64,000 bases of DNA. It comes from Phycisphaerae bacterium. GTDB taxonomy: Bacteria; Planctomycetota; Phycisphaerae; UBA1845; UTPLA1. The stretch lies in assembly GCA_016935885.1 (NCBI GenBank), contig JAFGQA010000154.1, positions 1 through 64,000 on the forward strand, in the 5' to 3' direction. Shown piece after piece: positions 18,473 to 26,062 of the stretch. Positions within the stretch are counted from its first letter, which is position 1; every line of letters begins with the position of its first letter. The position numbers and the translations under genes were made by a program. The notes below the pieces were generated by a model. That model ran no database searches and was not told the DNA's origin. It was given only the letters and a program-made list of their open reading frames with translations.

Positions 18473-19042
18473 TCACTCCGGGTAGTGGTAGGTGTGCAGC
18501 AAGATCTCGACACGTACTTCTCCGGGTTGCACCTCATCGTTGACCACTTTCACGTCTTCCACATGGAACAGCCTGGGCAACGCCTCCACATTCTTCAGAA
18601 ACTCGAACAGCTTCGTGAAGCTGGTCTCGAAGGACAGACGCACCGGCAGAATGATCGTGCCCTTCGCCAGTTGTAGTGTCTCTGGAAGCCTGGTCTCGTC
18701 CAGACGCAGCGCTCGCCTGGGCTGCACCACGTAGTCGTTGATGTCGCTCTTCTTGAGGTTCTCGGACAGATCGTTGAGGAATTCCCCGAACTGCCGGTCG
18801 GCCGGCAACCGCTTCCGAAAGTCCCTCATCCTTTCATCCATCTCCATGATGGACGCATACAGCTCGCTGACGTTGCCAACTCTCTGCTGGTCGGCGCGAA
18901 CCGCCGCCACCTCCTCAGCAACCTCGCCGCGAACCTTCTCGATGTCCCTTGATCCGGGGATCAGCAGACCGAATACAAACCCCGCGGTGAGCGCCACGAC
19001 AATGGTGACGACAATCAGATTCATCTTCAGGAAGTTCACCAC
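18473..19042 (-). CDS. pilO: Type IV pilus inner-membrane component PilO
   Basis: PilO is a bitopic protein that dimerises with PilN. The 189 residues have one transmembrane helix (NLIVVTIVVALTAGFVFGLL), a coiled coil (about 35-75) and a ferredoxin-like periplasmic domain. The DRQFGEFLNDLSENLKKSDI and VRLSFETSFTKLFEFLKNVEALPRL segments are typical of PilO. It overlaps the pilN end by 7 bp and abuts the pilP-like gene, so translation is probably coupled. Confidence 0.92.
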   Translation of the reverse strand: MVNFLKMNLIVVTIVVALTAGFVFGLLIPGSRDIEKVRGEVAEEVAAVRADQQRVGNVSELYASIMEMDERMRDFRKRLPADRQFGEFLNDLSENLKKSDINDYVVQPRRALRLDETRLPETLQLAKGTIILPVRLSFETSFTKLFEFLKNVEALPRLFHVEDVKVVNDEVQPGEVRVEILLHTYHYPE

Positions 19043-19704
19043 GAGCCCCCCACTTGCTTCGCCAGATCACACGTCAACTCAAACCGCCGTGCCTCGCGCC
19101 CGGCCCACGCCGTGGCTTCTCCCATCTCCATTTGGACCCGACTGAGCAGTTCGGAGTCCTCCAGCGCCGCCGCGAATCCAATCACTTCCGGAATCTCGCG
19201 GGCGATCCCGTTCATCGTGATCCGATCGACCGTCAGCTCATCCTCCAACTGCCGGTCGGACCGTGCCTGCCGAGAGGCCGGAGGCGTCGGCCGGCCTCGC
19301 TGCAGATCATCTTCCTCTTTTACTGCGTATCGACGTAATGAAGGACAATGCACTGACAGCTCCGTGAGAACCACGGTTTCGGGCATCCGCCGGCTGATGT
19401 CGCTGAAAACGACAACCAAGTCCAGGTCGCCCCGGAGTTGTTCAATCAATCGCCGGTGGTTCCGGAGTGCTGCCCGTTCGGCCTCCATCGCTTCTTTCTT
19501 GGCGAGGTGAATGGCGATCTGTTCGTGCTGCCTGGCAACATCGGGCATCATCGCCCTCTCGCTCGCCAGGCGGTGCTTGTGGACAACAGCCCAAACCAAC
19601 ATGATCGCAATCAGCAGCCCGACACACGATGCCCGAAGCCTGATCGCGCGCTTCAGCGTGTGCGCCTCGCGGTAACGGGTCGGGATGAAATCGCAATCTT
19701 CCAC
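19036..19704 (-). CDS. pilN: Type IV pilus inner-membrane component PilN
   Basis: The short cytoplasmic N terminus (MEDCDFIPTRYREAH) carries the variant of the NLLP-type motif that docks into PilM. One transmembrane span follows (ASCVGLLIAIMLVWAVV), then a coiled coil and a periplasmic domain with the usual PETVVLTEL strand and LEDSELLSRVQM near the end. The length of 222 is normal. It sits between pilM and pilO and overlaps pilO. Confidence 0.92.
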   Translation of the reverse strand: MEDCDFIPTRYREAHTLKRAIRLRASCVGLLIAIMLVWAVVHKHRLASERAMMPDVARQHEQIAIHLAKKEAMEAERAALRNHRRLIEQLRGDLDLVVVFSDISRRMPETVVLTELSVHCPSLRRYAVKEEDDLQRGRPTPPASRQARSDRQLEDELTVDRITMNGIAREIPEVIGFAAALEDSELLSRVQMEMGEATAWAGREARRFELTCDLAKQVGGSW

Positions 19705-19726
19705 GTTCGAAGGCTCCCATGGGCCG

Positions 19727-20902
19727 CTACATGCCCGCCGTGGCCGTTCGGTAGTCAGCCAGGCTCACCGGGTGCGCGTCGCGCTGCTCCGACCACGCAA
19801 CGCCGCGCAACGCCAGGCCACAAGCAACCGCCCATGCCGGTTGAAACGCACGCTCTTCTCTCGCGCCGAGCCGTCCAATCCGCGACACGCCCATAAGGGG
19901 ATTCCCGATCGTGCACGGAACGTCGATCCCCTCGGCGATGATCTGCATCAGCGACGGCTCGTGTGCCTCTCCGCCCACCAGCGTCAGGCTTCGCGGCTTC
20001 TGCCCGCGAAAGGTCACCGCGTAGTAACGAAGGCACAGTTGCACGTCACGGGCGACCCGTTCGATCACCGGCCGCACCGCGTCCCCCACGGTGGCACAAA
20101 CCTCCTCCGGCACGGCGCTCTTGTCGCCGGTGCGTCGCCCTGAGGTCTCTCGCACGATTCGGACACGCAACGCCGCCGCCTCTTTTCTCGAGATCGACAA
20201 CGCCTTGGCCACGGATTCGTTGAGATGTTGACCGCCGACGTCAATCATCTTCAAAAAGGACACGTCCGTCCCGTGCGCCAGGACGATCGATGTCCCGCGC
20301 CAACCCACATCCAGAAAGACGTTGACGGACTGGGCGTCTTCCATCCTGCGCAGGAACCGAAAGAAACAACGCGCCACCGCGCACGGCGCAATGTCGAGCG
20401 CCACCGGATTCAGCTTGAGCGACTCGAGCATCTTCAACCGGGCATCCACGACCTCGTCCGGAGAGGCGAACACGATGATTTCTTTCTTTAACTCATTGCC
20501 GTGCCGGACCTCCCCCGCCGTCATGTGGCGAAACTGCGCGCCGCCTTCATCCATGCCAAACCTGTCCCGCGCTTCGAACTCGATGGCCGAGGCCATCTCC
20601 TCGGAAGGCATCCGGGGCAGGCGGATGTTCTTCAATTGAAACTCACCGCTCCCCAGCGCGGTCACCACGCGGCGTCCCTGAAAGGGGTACTGCCGCAATG
20701 CGTCGCGGACCGCCTGCTCGATCGCCGCGCTCCGCTCGGAGGAACCGCTCATGGACGGAGGAATCTCGCAGTGCGCCGCGGCGAGGAGGCCCAGTTCCTC
20801 CCCGTCGCGGGAGAATTGCACCATCTTGATGCCGGCCGCGCCGACATCCAGGCCGATCGGCCCATGTTCCGCACGTCGTTTCAGCAACTTGGCCTCCCAC
20901 AC
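19727..20902 (-). CDS. pilM: Type IV pilus assembly protein PilM (actin-like)
   Basis: PilM is a cytoplasmic actin/FtsA-fold ATP-binding protein that binds the PilN N terminus. The 391 residues begin the SHS2-containing fold with GPIGLDVGAAGIKMVQF (phosphate-1 loop). Other markers are QLKNIRLPRMPSEEM, FLDVGWRGTSIVL (phosphate-2) and LTLVGGEAHEPSL (adenosine loop). It begins the pilMNOP run, after the GspH-like prepilin gene. Confidence 0.95.
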   Translation of the reverse strand: MWEAKLLKRRAEHGPIGLDVGAAGIKMVQFSRDGEELGLLAAAHCEIPPSMSGSSERSAAIEQAVRDALRQYPFQGRRVVTALGSGEFQLKNIRLPRMPSEEMASAIEFEARDRFGMDEGGAQFRHMTAGEVRHGNELKKEIIVFASPDEVVDARLKMLESLKLNPVALDIAPCAVARCFFRFLRRMEDAQSVNVFLDVGWRGTSIVLAHGTDVSFLKMIDVGGQHLNESVAKALSISRKEAAALRVRIVRETSGRRTGDKSAVPEEVCATVGDAVRPVIERVARDVQLCLRYYAVTFRGQKPRSLTLVGGEAHEPSLMQIIAEGIDVPCTIGNPLMGVSRIGRLGAREERAFQPAWAVACGLALRGVAWSEQRDAHPVSLADYRTATAGM

Positions 20903-20914
20903 GTGTCGTTGGCG

Positions 20915-21625
20915 TTACTTACCAGCCGGGAGTCCACCGGCCGGAAATCCGCTCGGCAGAACAACGCTGAATTTCTTGGTTGTCACGGTACGGGTCGCAA
21001 TCGGCGCGACCACGACTTCGTAGTCGGCACCCGCCGACGTCAATTGCAGGATAGCCGGCGTCTGTTGGTCGAGACCGCCCAGCGAATCGAAGCCCAGGAC
21101 CGCGTCGCCACCCAGATCGCACGCCACGAGCTGGACCTGCTCCATTCCCGGATCCCCGTCTGGGCCAAACTGCCTGAGGAAGGGCAAACCGGTCCGAGGA
21201 TGCGCGATCGGCGTGTCGGGCGAGGCCGCCTTCGCCAGCCAGTAACGGTTACCATCGCCATCCACCTTGATGACGACCGGATCGTCCGGCCGCGCAATCG
21301 AAAGGCTTCGGGCGTAGTGAACGTCCGCCTCGAAGGTCGTGGCCACTCGCCCGCCCTGCTCCTTCGCAGCAGTATCACTATCGGGCATGGCCATGAGCGC
21401 CAGAATGGCTGCGACGACGACGACGACGATCAACTCGACAATAGTGAATGCTCCGTGCTTAATCCTGCAACGCAAAGTCGTCGTGTCGGAGTCCCAAGAG
21501 CCCCAGACCTTGGTCGGGGGGTACGTTAGAACGTGTCCCACAGCCACCCCCCGACCAAGGTCGGGGGCTCTTGGACACAATGACCCGTTACTTTGCGCCG
21601 TAGGGTTAATCACACTGACCCCCAT
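20915..21625 (-). CDS. GspH/FimT-like minor prepilin with a repeat-extended leader
   Basis: The prepilin peptidase motif is KHGA/FTIVELIVVVVVAAILALMAMP, with Glu at +5 and the hydrophobic N-terminal helix. A GspH-like globular part follows (ATTFEADVHYARSLSIARP). Minor pseudopilins of this type prime pilus assembly. The ATG at 21625 has a good GGAGG 6 nt upstream, but it gives a leader of about 55 residues. Most of that leader (CPRAPDLGRGVAVGHVL and onward) is translated from a palindromic repeat at 21493-21570. A TTG at 21475 would give a normal short leader but has no ribosome site. The start is therefore uncertain. Confidence 0.85.
   Translation of the reverse strand: MGVSVINPTAQSNGSLCPRAPDLGRGVAVGHVLTYPPTKVWGSWDSDTTTLRCRIKHGAFTIVELIVVVVVAAILALMAMPDSDTAAKEQGGRVATTFEADVHYARSLSIARPDDPVVIKVDGDGNRYWLAKAASPDTPIAHPRTGLPFLRQFGPDGDPGMEQVQLVACDLGGDAVLGFDSLGGLDQQTPAILQLTSAGADYEVVVAPIATRTVTTKKFSVVLPSGFPAGGLPAGK
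21493..21572. repeat. Large palindrome of the CCCCGACCTTGGTCGGGG family
   Basis: Two inverted copies face each other: CCAAGAGCCCC-GACC on one arm and the matching GGTC-GGGGGCTCTTGG on the other, with about 25 bp between. Related single copies occur at about 23447-23475 and 23925-23955. It lies in the leader region of the GspH-like prepilin gene. Confidence 0.85.
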
Positions 21626-21677
21626 CGTACCCCTCCATTCAGGCGTGTGTGCCGACATCCCCGTGCCACAGGGACTA

Positions 21678-21980
21678 TCAGGGCGGACTCTTACCGCCTC
21701 TGCCCCGGCTGCCATCGGCCTTATCGGTATCCATTATCTCCACCTTGATCGCTTTGGCTCGCAGGTGTTGCAGAATCTCCTCCAGCAAGCGGTTGGTCCT
21801 GTGCGCCTCATCGATCATCTGATTCCGCTGGAGGCCCGAGTCTGGTACCTGCGCCTGCGCCGTCGGCAACATGCTCGGCCGCCCAGCCCATAACTCGATC
21901 GCAATCACCGTCAACAGGACGGTGATGACCAGCAGCACGCTCCGTGTAAGCCGATCCAGTGTGAATTCCCGTCTCACCAT
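21678..21980 (-). CDS. Small single-span membrane protein in the pilus locus
   Basis: About 100 residues: a charged start (MVRREFTLDRLTR), one hydrophobic segment (SVLLVITVLLTVIAIELWAG), then a short helical region (GLQRNQMIDEAHRTNRLLEE) and a basic Gly-rich tail. I do not recognise a family. A start at 21995 (GTG) would add five residues. It lies between the PilX-like and GspH-like prepilin genes, all on the minus strand, so it is probably co-expressed with the pilus. Confidence 0.65.
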   Translation of the reverse strand: MVRREFTLDRLTRSVLLVITVLLTVIAIELWAGRPSMLPTAQAQVPDSGLQRNQMIDEAHRTNRLLEEILQHLRAKAIKVEIMDTDKADGSRGRGGKSPP

Positions 21981-22029
21981 GACCCTGCCCTGCACTTGTA
22001 GTTACATCTCGAAGGATGAGTTTGGCGGT

Positions 22030-22169
22030 GTGCCACGGGCAGCATGGCTGCCCGTGCTCACTGGCGGGCAAGCCGCCAGTGGCACCCACACGGGCAAGCC
22101 GCCAGTGGCACCCGCGCGCGCCTTGTCAGTTCTCCCGCGTGCCTTGTCGGTTCTGCCCTGCACGCCTCG
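22030..22169. repeat. Palindromic GCCACGGGCAGC / GGGCAAGCCGCCAGTGGCAC repeats
   Basis: The spacer holds GTGCCACGGGCAGCATGGCTGCCCGTG (a hairpin), two copies of CGGGCAAGCCGCCAGTGGCAC in direct order, and three CTTGTCAGTTCT-like units up to the PilX-like stop. Similar sequence recurs at about 26800 and 39525. No gene was found. Confidence 0.8.
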
Positions 22170-23375
22170 TCAGTTCTCCTTCCAGCTAAGGATGGTAATG
22201 GGCAGGACGTCCGCCGAACGCGCGAAGTCCCAGAAGGTCGAGCGCCCTGCGTCCCAATTGAACCGTAAGGTGTCGTTCGAACCGCCCGTGTTGAACCCGT
22301 GTTCGCCGTCCTTCAATTGCGTCATGCAGGCCCCGGTCACGTCCATGAAGACGTTCTTGCCCCCATCCTTGATTTCCTTCCCGCACAGGACCGAGCCGAT
22401 AACCGTCAAGCCGCTGTTGTAGGATTTGAACTCAATCTGGTCCTTCACGACCAAGGCCGGGTAGTCGTCGACGGCCGTCACCTCGATTCCCGGGCCATCG
22501 ATACTGAGTTTGCCATTGACGACCAGCGTGCCGTGCAGCTCCACCCAAGCCTCCAGCTCGAAGTCCCCGTTGATGTAGATGATTCGGCCGGGATTGGTGC
22601 CGGACCAGTCCTGGGCATTGAGCTGGTCCGCCTCCCAGTAGAAGATGTTGCTGTGCGGCCAACTGGAGTAGGCCGAGTACTGAGTTCCGCGGATGTTGTA
22701 GGTCTGGTAAAGCGAGGGTTGCATCAGCGGAGCTGGGAACGGCTGCTGATTCGGGTTGATCGACGCCGGCGGGCCTCCGCCGGTCCACTCGATGTCGCCC
22801 GTCGCGAAGAGGTTCCCGTCGCACCATCCACTGCCTTTGAGCTTGTCTACGGTGAAGATGTCACCATGGACCGTAGCCGTCGCCGGCACTTCCAGCTTCT
22901 TGCCACAATAGAGGGCATAGGGGATTTCCCACTTTGGCTTTGGCGGGACCAGTACTTCCGCCGTAATCGTGTGCTTGCCGCGGATGCTGCCGTCCAGGTC
23001 GTGTGCCACGCCCACGGCAGTGATGGTGAACAGATTCGGATCGGTCCCGTCCCGCACCACTACGACGTCCGTGTAGTCCGCCGTCTCGTCAACGGCGATG
23101 CCGGAGCTGCCCGTCCAGTAGGTGCCTTTCGGAACCGTCGTCGGCGGATACATCAGGAAGTGCGTCCCGAAATCAATACCGGACTCCGCCACGTATTGTG
23201 CCCGACCGGCGGCCAGACGGTTCACCGCCTCCGGCACGATGGTGCTGTGCGCGTCGAGAAAGGCCCAACCCAGCGTGGCTACGACGGCGGTCAGGCCCAG
23301 CACGACGATCAGGATATAGCCGCGGCGTCCGGTGCGTTTTCGCGTCCTTGGTTCGTTGTTTCTGAAAGCCATCAT
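22170..23375 (-). CDS. PilX-like minor pilin / pilus assembly protein
   Basis: The start MMAFRNNEPRTRKRTGRRGY is followed by a hydrophobic helix (ILIVVLGLTAVVATLGWAFL) and the PilX N-terminal pattern AAGRAQYVAESGIDFGTHFL. The large C-terminal region (about 300 residues) looks beta-rich, with ATVHGDIFTVDK and GTLVVNGKLSIDG strands. GspK/PilX proteins cap the pilus tip complex. I chose ATG 23375 with GAGG upstream; an earlier in-frame start at 23507 would translate a palindromic repeat. It lies after the PilW-like gene, separated by 600 bp of repeats. Confidence 0.82.
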   Translation of the reverse strand: MMAFRNNEPRTRKRTGRRGYILIVVLGLTAVVATLGWAFLDAHSTIVPEAVNRLAAGRAQYVAESGIDFGTHFLMYPPTTVPKGTYWTGSSGIAVDETADYTDVVVVRDGTDPNLFTITAVGVAHDLDGSIRGKHTITAEVLVPPKPKWEIPYALYCGKKLEVPATATVHGDIFTVDKLKGSGWCDGNLFATGDIEWTGGGPPASINPNQQPFPAPLMQPSLYQTYNIRGTQYSAYSSWPHSNIFYWEADQLNAQDWSGTNPGRIIYINGDFELEAWVELHGTLVVNGKLSIDGPGIEVTAVDDYPALVVKDQIEFKSYNSGLTVIGSVLCGKEIKDGGKNVFMDVTGACMTQLKDGEHGFNTGGSNDTLRFNWDAGRSTFWDFARSADVLPITILSWKEN

Positions 23376-23990
23376 TCGCTGTCGGCCTCGATTGGGGTCT
23401 CGCATCTCAATCCGGTTTTGCAGAGCCGCCGAGCCGCACTCAGAAGAGCCGCCGACCTTGGTCGGGGGGCACATGCACGTTGGTCGCGAATCCACCCTCC
23501 TAACCAAGCCCGGGTACGCGTTTGGCGTTCAGGCGGGGTGGCATGGGTAACGAACGACACGCCCCACGGGGCGGGTCGTTCATTACCCGTGAGTACCGCT
23601 GGTACGAGAACCCGCTGGTGCGAGAATCCGCTCTCGCACCCACTTCCGCTAGTACGAGAATCCGCTCTCGCACCCACTTCCGCTAGTACGAGACTCCGCT
23701 CTCGCACCCACTTCCGGCGGGAATCCTTTCCCAGACCTCGATTCAAGGGGCCGAGAAGGGATTCTCGGCCCAAGGATTCTCGGCCCAAGGATTCTCGGCC
23801 CAGGGATTCTCGGCCCAGGGATTCTTGGCCCAGCTTCGGATGCCCACGGGTAAGTTCCGCCGCCGCTGGCGGCTTCGCCAATCCATGCCACCCTAACCCA
23901 TGCCACCCCGCCGCAAATCCAGCCCCCGGCCAAGGTCGGGGGCTCTGTTCGCGATTGCCTGTTACTCTTCCCAATACCGTCATCCCCCAA
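23376..23990. repeat. 615-bp repeat array between PilW-like and PilX-like genes
   Basis: No gene is visible. In order: a CCGACCTTGGTCGG palindrome (about 23450); a GTGGCATGGGTAACGAACGA repeat (about 23537) facing its inverse near 23580; tandem units of about 36 bp with GTACGAGAATCCGCTCTCGC (about 23610-23715); five tandem 16-bp units CCAAGGATTCTCGGCC (about 23750-23832); the inverse of the GGCATGGGTAAGCGG repeat (about 23840-23905); and a second CCCGGCCAAGGTCGGG palindrome (about 23930). Confidence 0.88.
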
Positions 23991-24797
23991 TCACAAATCC
24001 GAGAATCCGTCCCATCTGGAGAAGTGGAGCCGGCGGATGCGGCTCGAACCGGGCAGCGGAGCCGCTTGGGCCTCCGGGAGAAACAGATAGTCGCCCGACG
24101 CTTTCGGGCTTGCCGTCGTCTGAAACACCACTTCATCCGACCCGGTGCCAATGGTAAATCGGGTCTCCACGATGCGGGTCTCGGTGTCTGCCGGATAGCC
24201 GTCGAAGGTCAGGCTCTCGATGCCCTCCGCCCAGATCACCATCTCCTTCTCCGGAACCGTGGCCATCAAGGCATCAACCTCGTCGACATCCGTGAAGTCA
24301 TCCTGATCCACGACAGTCGTGTCGGCGGATTCGCTTAGGTGCTCGTACGTGACCCGATGGTTCGTCCCGTCGTACTTGATGACTGCCAACTCATTCAAGT
24401 TCAGCACATCGTCTTCGTTGGCGTCTTCGGCCCACAACGTGACCGCCGTCGTCGTCACCTCGCCGATCCCACGGGCGGACCGGATCTTCTGAGCGATGCG
24501 CGACAAGGCATAGTGCCCCGTGGTCTTTGTGTTGCGGATGTCGCGCGTCTCCGTCGACGCCTGACCGATCGCGAAGATCAGCGTCGTCGCCGCAATGGCC
24601 GTCATCGCCGTGATCGTCGCCGCGAGCATCATCTCGACGAGCGTAAACGCCGATCGACGGACAGCAAACGGCAAATGCCGAGTGGCCAACACGTGATTCT
24701 CGACGCCGTACGCCCTCGCCACACCTGTATTACAGGATCGTCTGCCGCCCGAGATGCGCCACGCGTGCCTCGCTATTCGCCATTCGCTATTCGCCAT
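23991..24797 (-). CDS. PilW/GspJ-like minor prepilin
   Basis: The cleavage and helix motif is RRSA/FTLVEMMLAATITAMTAIAA with Glu+5. The following sequence (FAIGQASTETRDIRNTKTTGHYALSRIAQKIRSA) is typical of GspJ/PilW. The ATG at 24797 is 5 bp after the previous stop and has GGGAGG upstream, so it is well supported. This leaves an unusually long leader of about 50 residues that begins in an ATTCGCC/ATTCGCT heptamer repeat (24775-24800). Confidence 0.88.
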   Translation of the reverse strand: MANSEWRIARHAWRISGGRRSCNTGVARAYGVENHVLATRHLPFAVRRSAFTLVEMMLAATITAMTAIAATTLIFAIGQASTETRDIRNTKTTGHYALSRIAQKIRSARGIGEVTTTAVTLWAEDANEDDVLNLNELAVIKYDGTNHRVTYEHLSESADTTVVDQDDFTDVDEVDALMATVPEKEMVIWAEGIESLTFDGYPADTETRIVETRFTIGTGSDEVVFQTTASPKASGDYLFLPEAQAAPLPGSSRIRRLHFSRWDGFSDL

Positions 24798-24801
24798 TCA
24801 C

Positions 24802-25332
24802 TCAATCCTCCCGGCTGGCAACACGATCCAGCGTTACGAGGAGTGCATTGTTGTGGTAGACCCGGACCCGGATGTGCACGAAGCTGTTTACGTCATCGCC
24901 GGCTTGACCCAGACCGGGAAAGGACACGTAGTCCACCGAGACGTCCCGCCAGAAGCCATCCGACGACGGGTCCGTGATGACGGCGTTTTCAAAGTTGCGA
25001 AGATCCCCCACGCTCTCGGCATAGCCGTCGAAGTCGTCTATGTTGTTGAACAATTCGCGCGACGTCTCGTCCGGGCCGGGTCCGGGGGAAGCAATGCGCT
25101 CGTCCGGCTCGAAAAACGGCCGGGCCAGGATCTCCTCCATCATCGCCTGGCCGAGTGCGACGGCCTGTTCGAGCTTGGCGGCCTCATTGACTTGCTGGAC
25201 ACCTGCCGTGAACGGCAGCGTGGCCGTCGCCGCCACGATGGCCAGGATGGTCGACGCCAACAGGGCCTCGGCCAACGTGAACCCGCCACGTGCCCTGGCA
25301 TCGTTCCGGCCATTCTGTCTCGTCGGACCCAT
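24802..25332 (-). CDS. PilV/GspI-like minor prepilin
   Basis: The 176 residues start with a short basic leader ending ARGG, then FTLAEALLASTILAIVAATATLPF with the conserved Glu+5. The GspI/PilV-like region (LEQAVALGQAMMEEILARPF) and a beta-rich tail follow. It would be part of the minor-pilin tip complex with the neighbouring GspJ/K/H-like proteins. It is 5 bp from the next gene. A long repeat-bearing spacer separates it from gspG. Confidence 0.9.
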   Translation of the reverse strand: MGPTRQNGRNDARARGGFTLAEALLASTILAIVAATATLPFTAGVQQVNEAAKLEQAVALGQAMMEEILARPFFEPDERIASPGPGPDETSRELFNNIDDFDGYAESVGDLRNFENAVITDPSSDGFWRDVSVDYVSFPGLGQAGDDVNSFVHIRVRVYHNNALLVTLDRVASRED

Positions 25333-25651
25333 GAGGTCTTTCCCCAGGCGCCTCCCGATGGCGCCGGACTAAACATACAATTCATCCCGCACGGACGCAT
25401 GCCGGGGGCTCGTCGACTCGGTCCTGGCGGGCGACCCATAACCGAAACGACCGGTAAACGGTTGGATCCACTCCCAACCGGACCGGTCGTTCCGACACAG
25501 GCTGACTGTGATTTTCTCGGGCTCGAAGGAGGCGCTGCGGCTAGGGTGCCTAGCAGCCCGTGGTAAAAGGGAAAACAGCAGTTCGGAAACGCCGTTCCTG
25601 ACCGTGGAAACCACCGGCGAGACGCCGGTGCCACAGCTTTGCCACGGGTTG
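25333..25651. other. Spacer between gspG and the minor prepilin genes
   Basis: The 319 bp hold no gene. They contain the 46-bp stem-loop at 25446-25491 and most of a MITE-like element (25550-25655). The rest shows no recognisable signal. Confidence 0.7.
25446..25491 (-). terminator. Stem-loop downstream of gspG, possible terminator or mRNA stabiliser
   Basis: Arms AACGACCGGTAAACGGTTGG and CCCAACCGGACCGGTCGTT pair over about 18 bp with a 7-nt loop. There is no T-run after it, so strict intrinsic termination is doubtful. A hairpin here could let the major pilin gene be expressed above the downstream minor pilins. That role is inference. Confidence 0.55.
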
Positions 25652-25655
25652 CTAG
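25550..25655. mobile_element. MITE-like element, copy 1 (106 bp)
   Basis: The ends are inverted: CTAGCAGCCCGTGG on the left and CCACGGGTTGCTAG on the right. The interior (aaaagggaaaacagcagttcg, then an ACCGGCGAGACGCCGGTGCC palindrome) matches 29459-29564 almost base for base and at the same length. No open reading frame of its own is evident. Its right-hand CTAG provides the TAG stop codon of gspG. Confidence 0.85.
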
Positions 25656-26062
25656 AGTGCATTGTGTGCGGCGTTGTCATTCGCCTTGAATACGCCGCCG
25701 GTCACGTTGTAGTACCACGCGCTTGAGCCCACTACACCCGAGCCCACGGTGTTTGTGTTCGTAAACGGGTTGTTCGGCATGGTTTGCAGGTAAGGACCGA
25801 AATCCGTGCCAGTCGTGGCTCCGGCTACGTCCGTGGTTCCCGTCAATTGGGCGACGACGTCCGCGGCCGTTGGATAGAGCCCGTTGTGCTGGAGCTTGTA
25901 CAACTCGATCTGACCGCGAATGGTCTGTAGGTTCGTGGTCAACGAACTGAGCCGCGCATCATCGCTGGCATCACTGAACTGAGGAATCACCACGGCCGCG
26001 AGGATTCCCAGGATGATCACGACGATCAGCAACTCGACCAATGTGAATGCACTGCGTCTCAT
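25652..26062 (-). CDS. Major (pseudo)pilin, GspG/PilA-like
   Basis: The 136-residue prepilin has the motif MRRSA/FTLVELLIVVIILGILAAVVIPQFSDASDDA, the hallmark of GspG/PilE-type major subunits. A short globular domain follows with QIELYKLQHNGLYPTAADVV and PNNPFTNTNTVG, as in the GspG family. ATG 26062 has GGAGG 8 nt upstream. It is the first gene of the minus-strand locus and lies behind a long upstream region. The stop codon and 3' boundary are formed by a MITE-like element. Confidence 0.95.
   Translation of the reverse strand: MRRSAFTLVELLIVVIILGILAAVVIPQFSDASDDARLSSLTTNLQTIRGQIELYKLQHNGLYPTAADVVAQLTGTTDVAGATTGTDFGPYLQTMPNNPFTNTNTVGSGVVGSSAWYYNVTGGVFKANDNAAHNAL

Noticed and set aside
22299..24338. 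A 679-codon open frame on the plus strand opposite the PilX-like and PilW-like genes
   Set aside because: It is antisense to genes with clear prepilin motifs, runs through tandem repeats, has no domain, and is explained by high GC.
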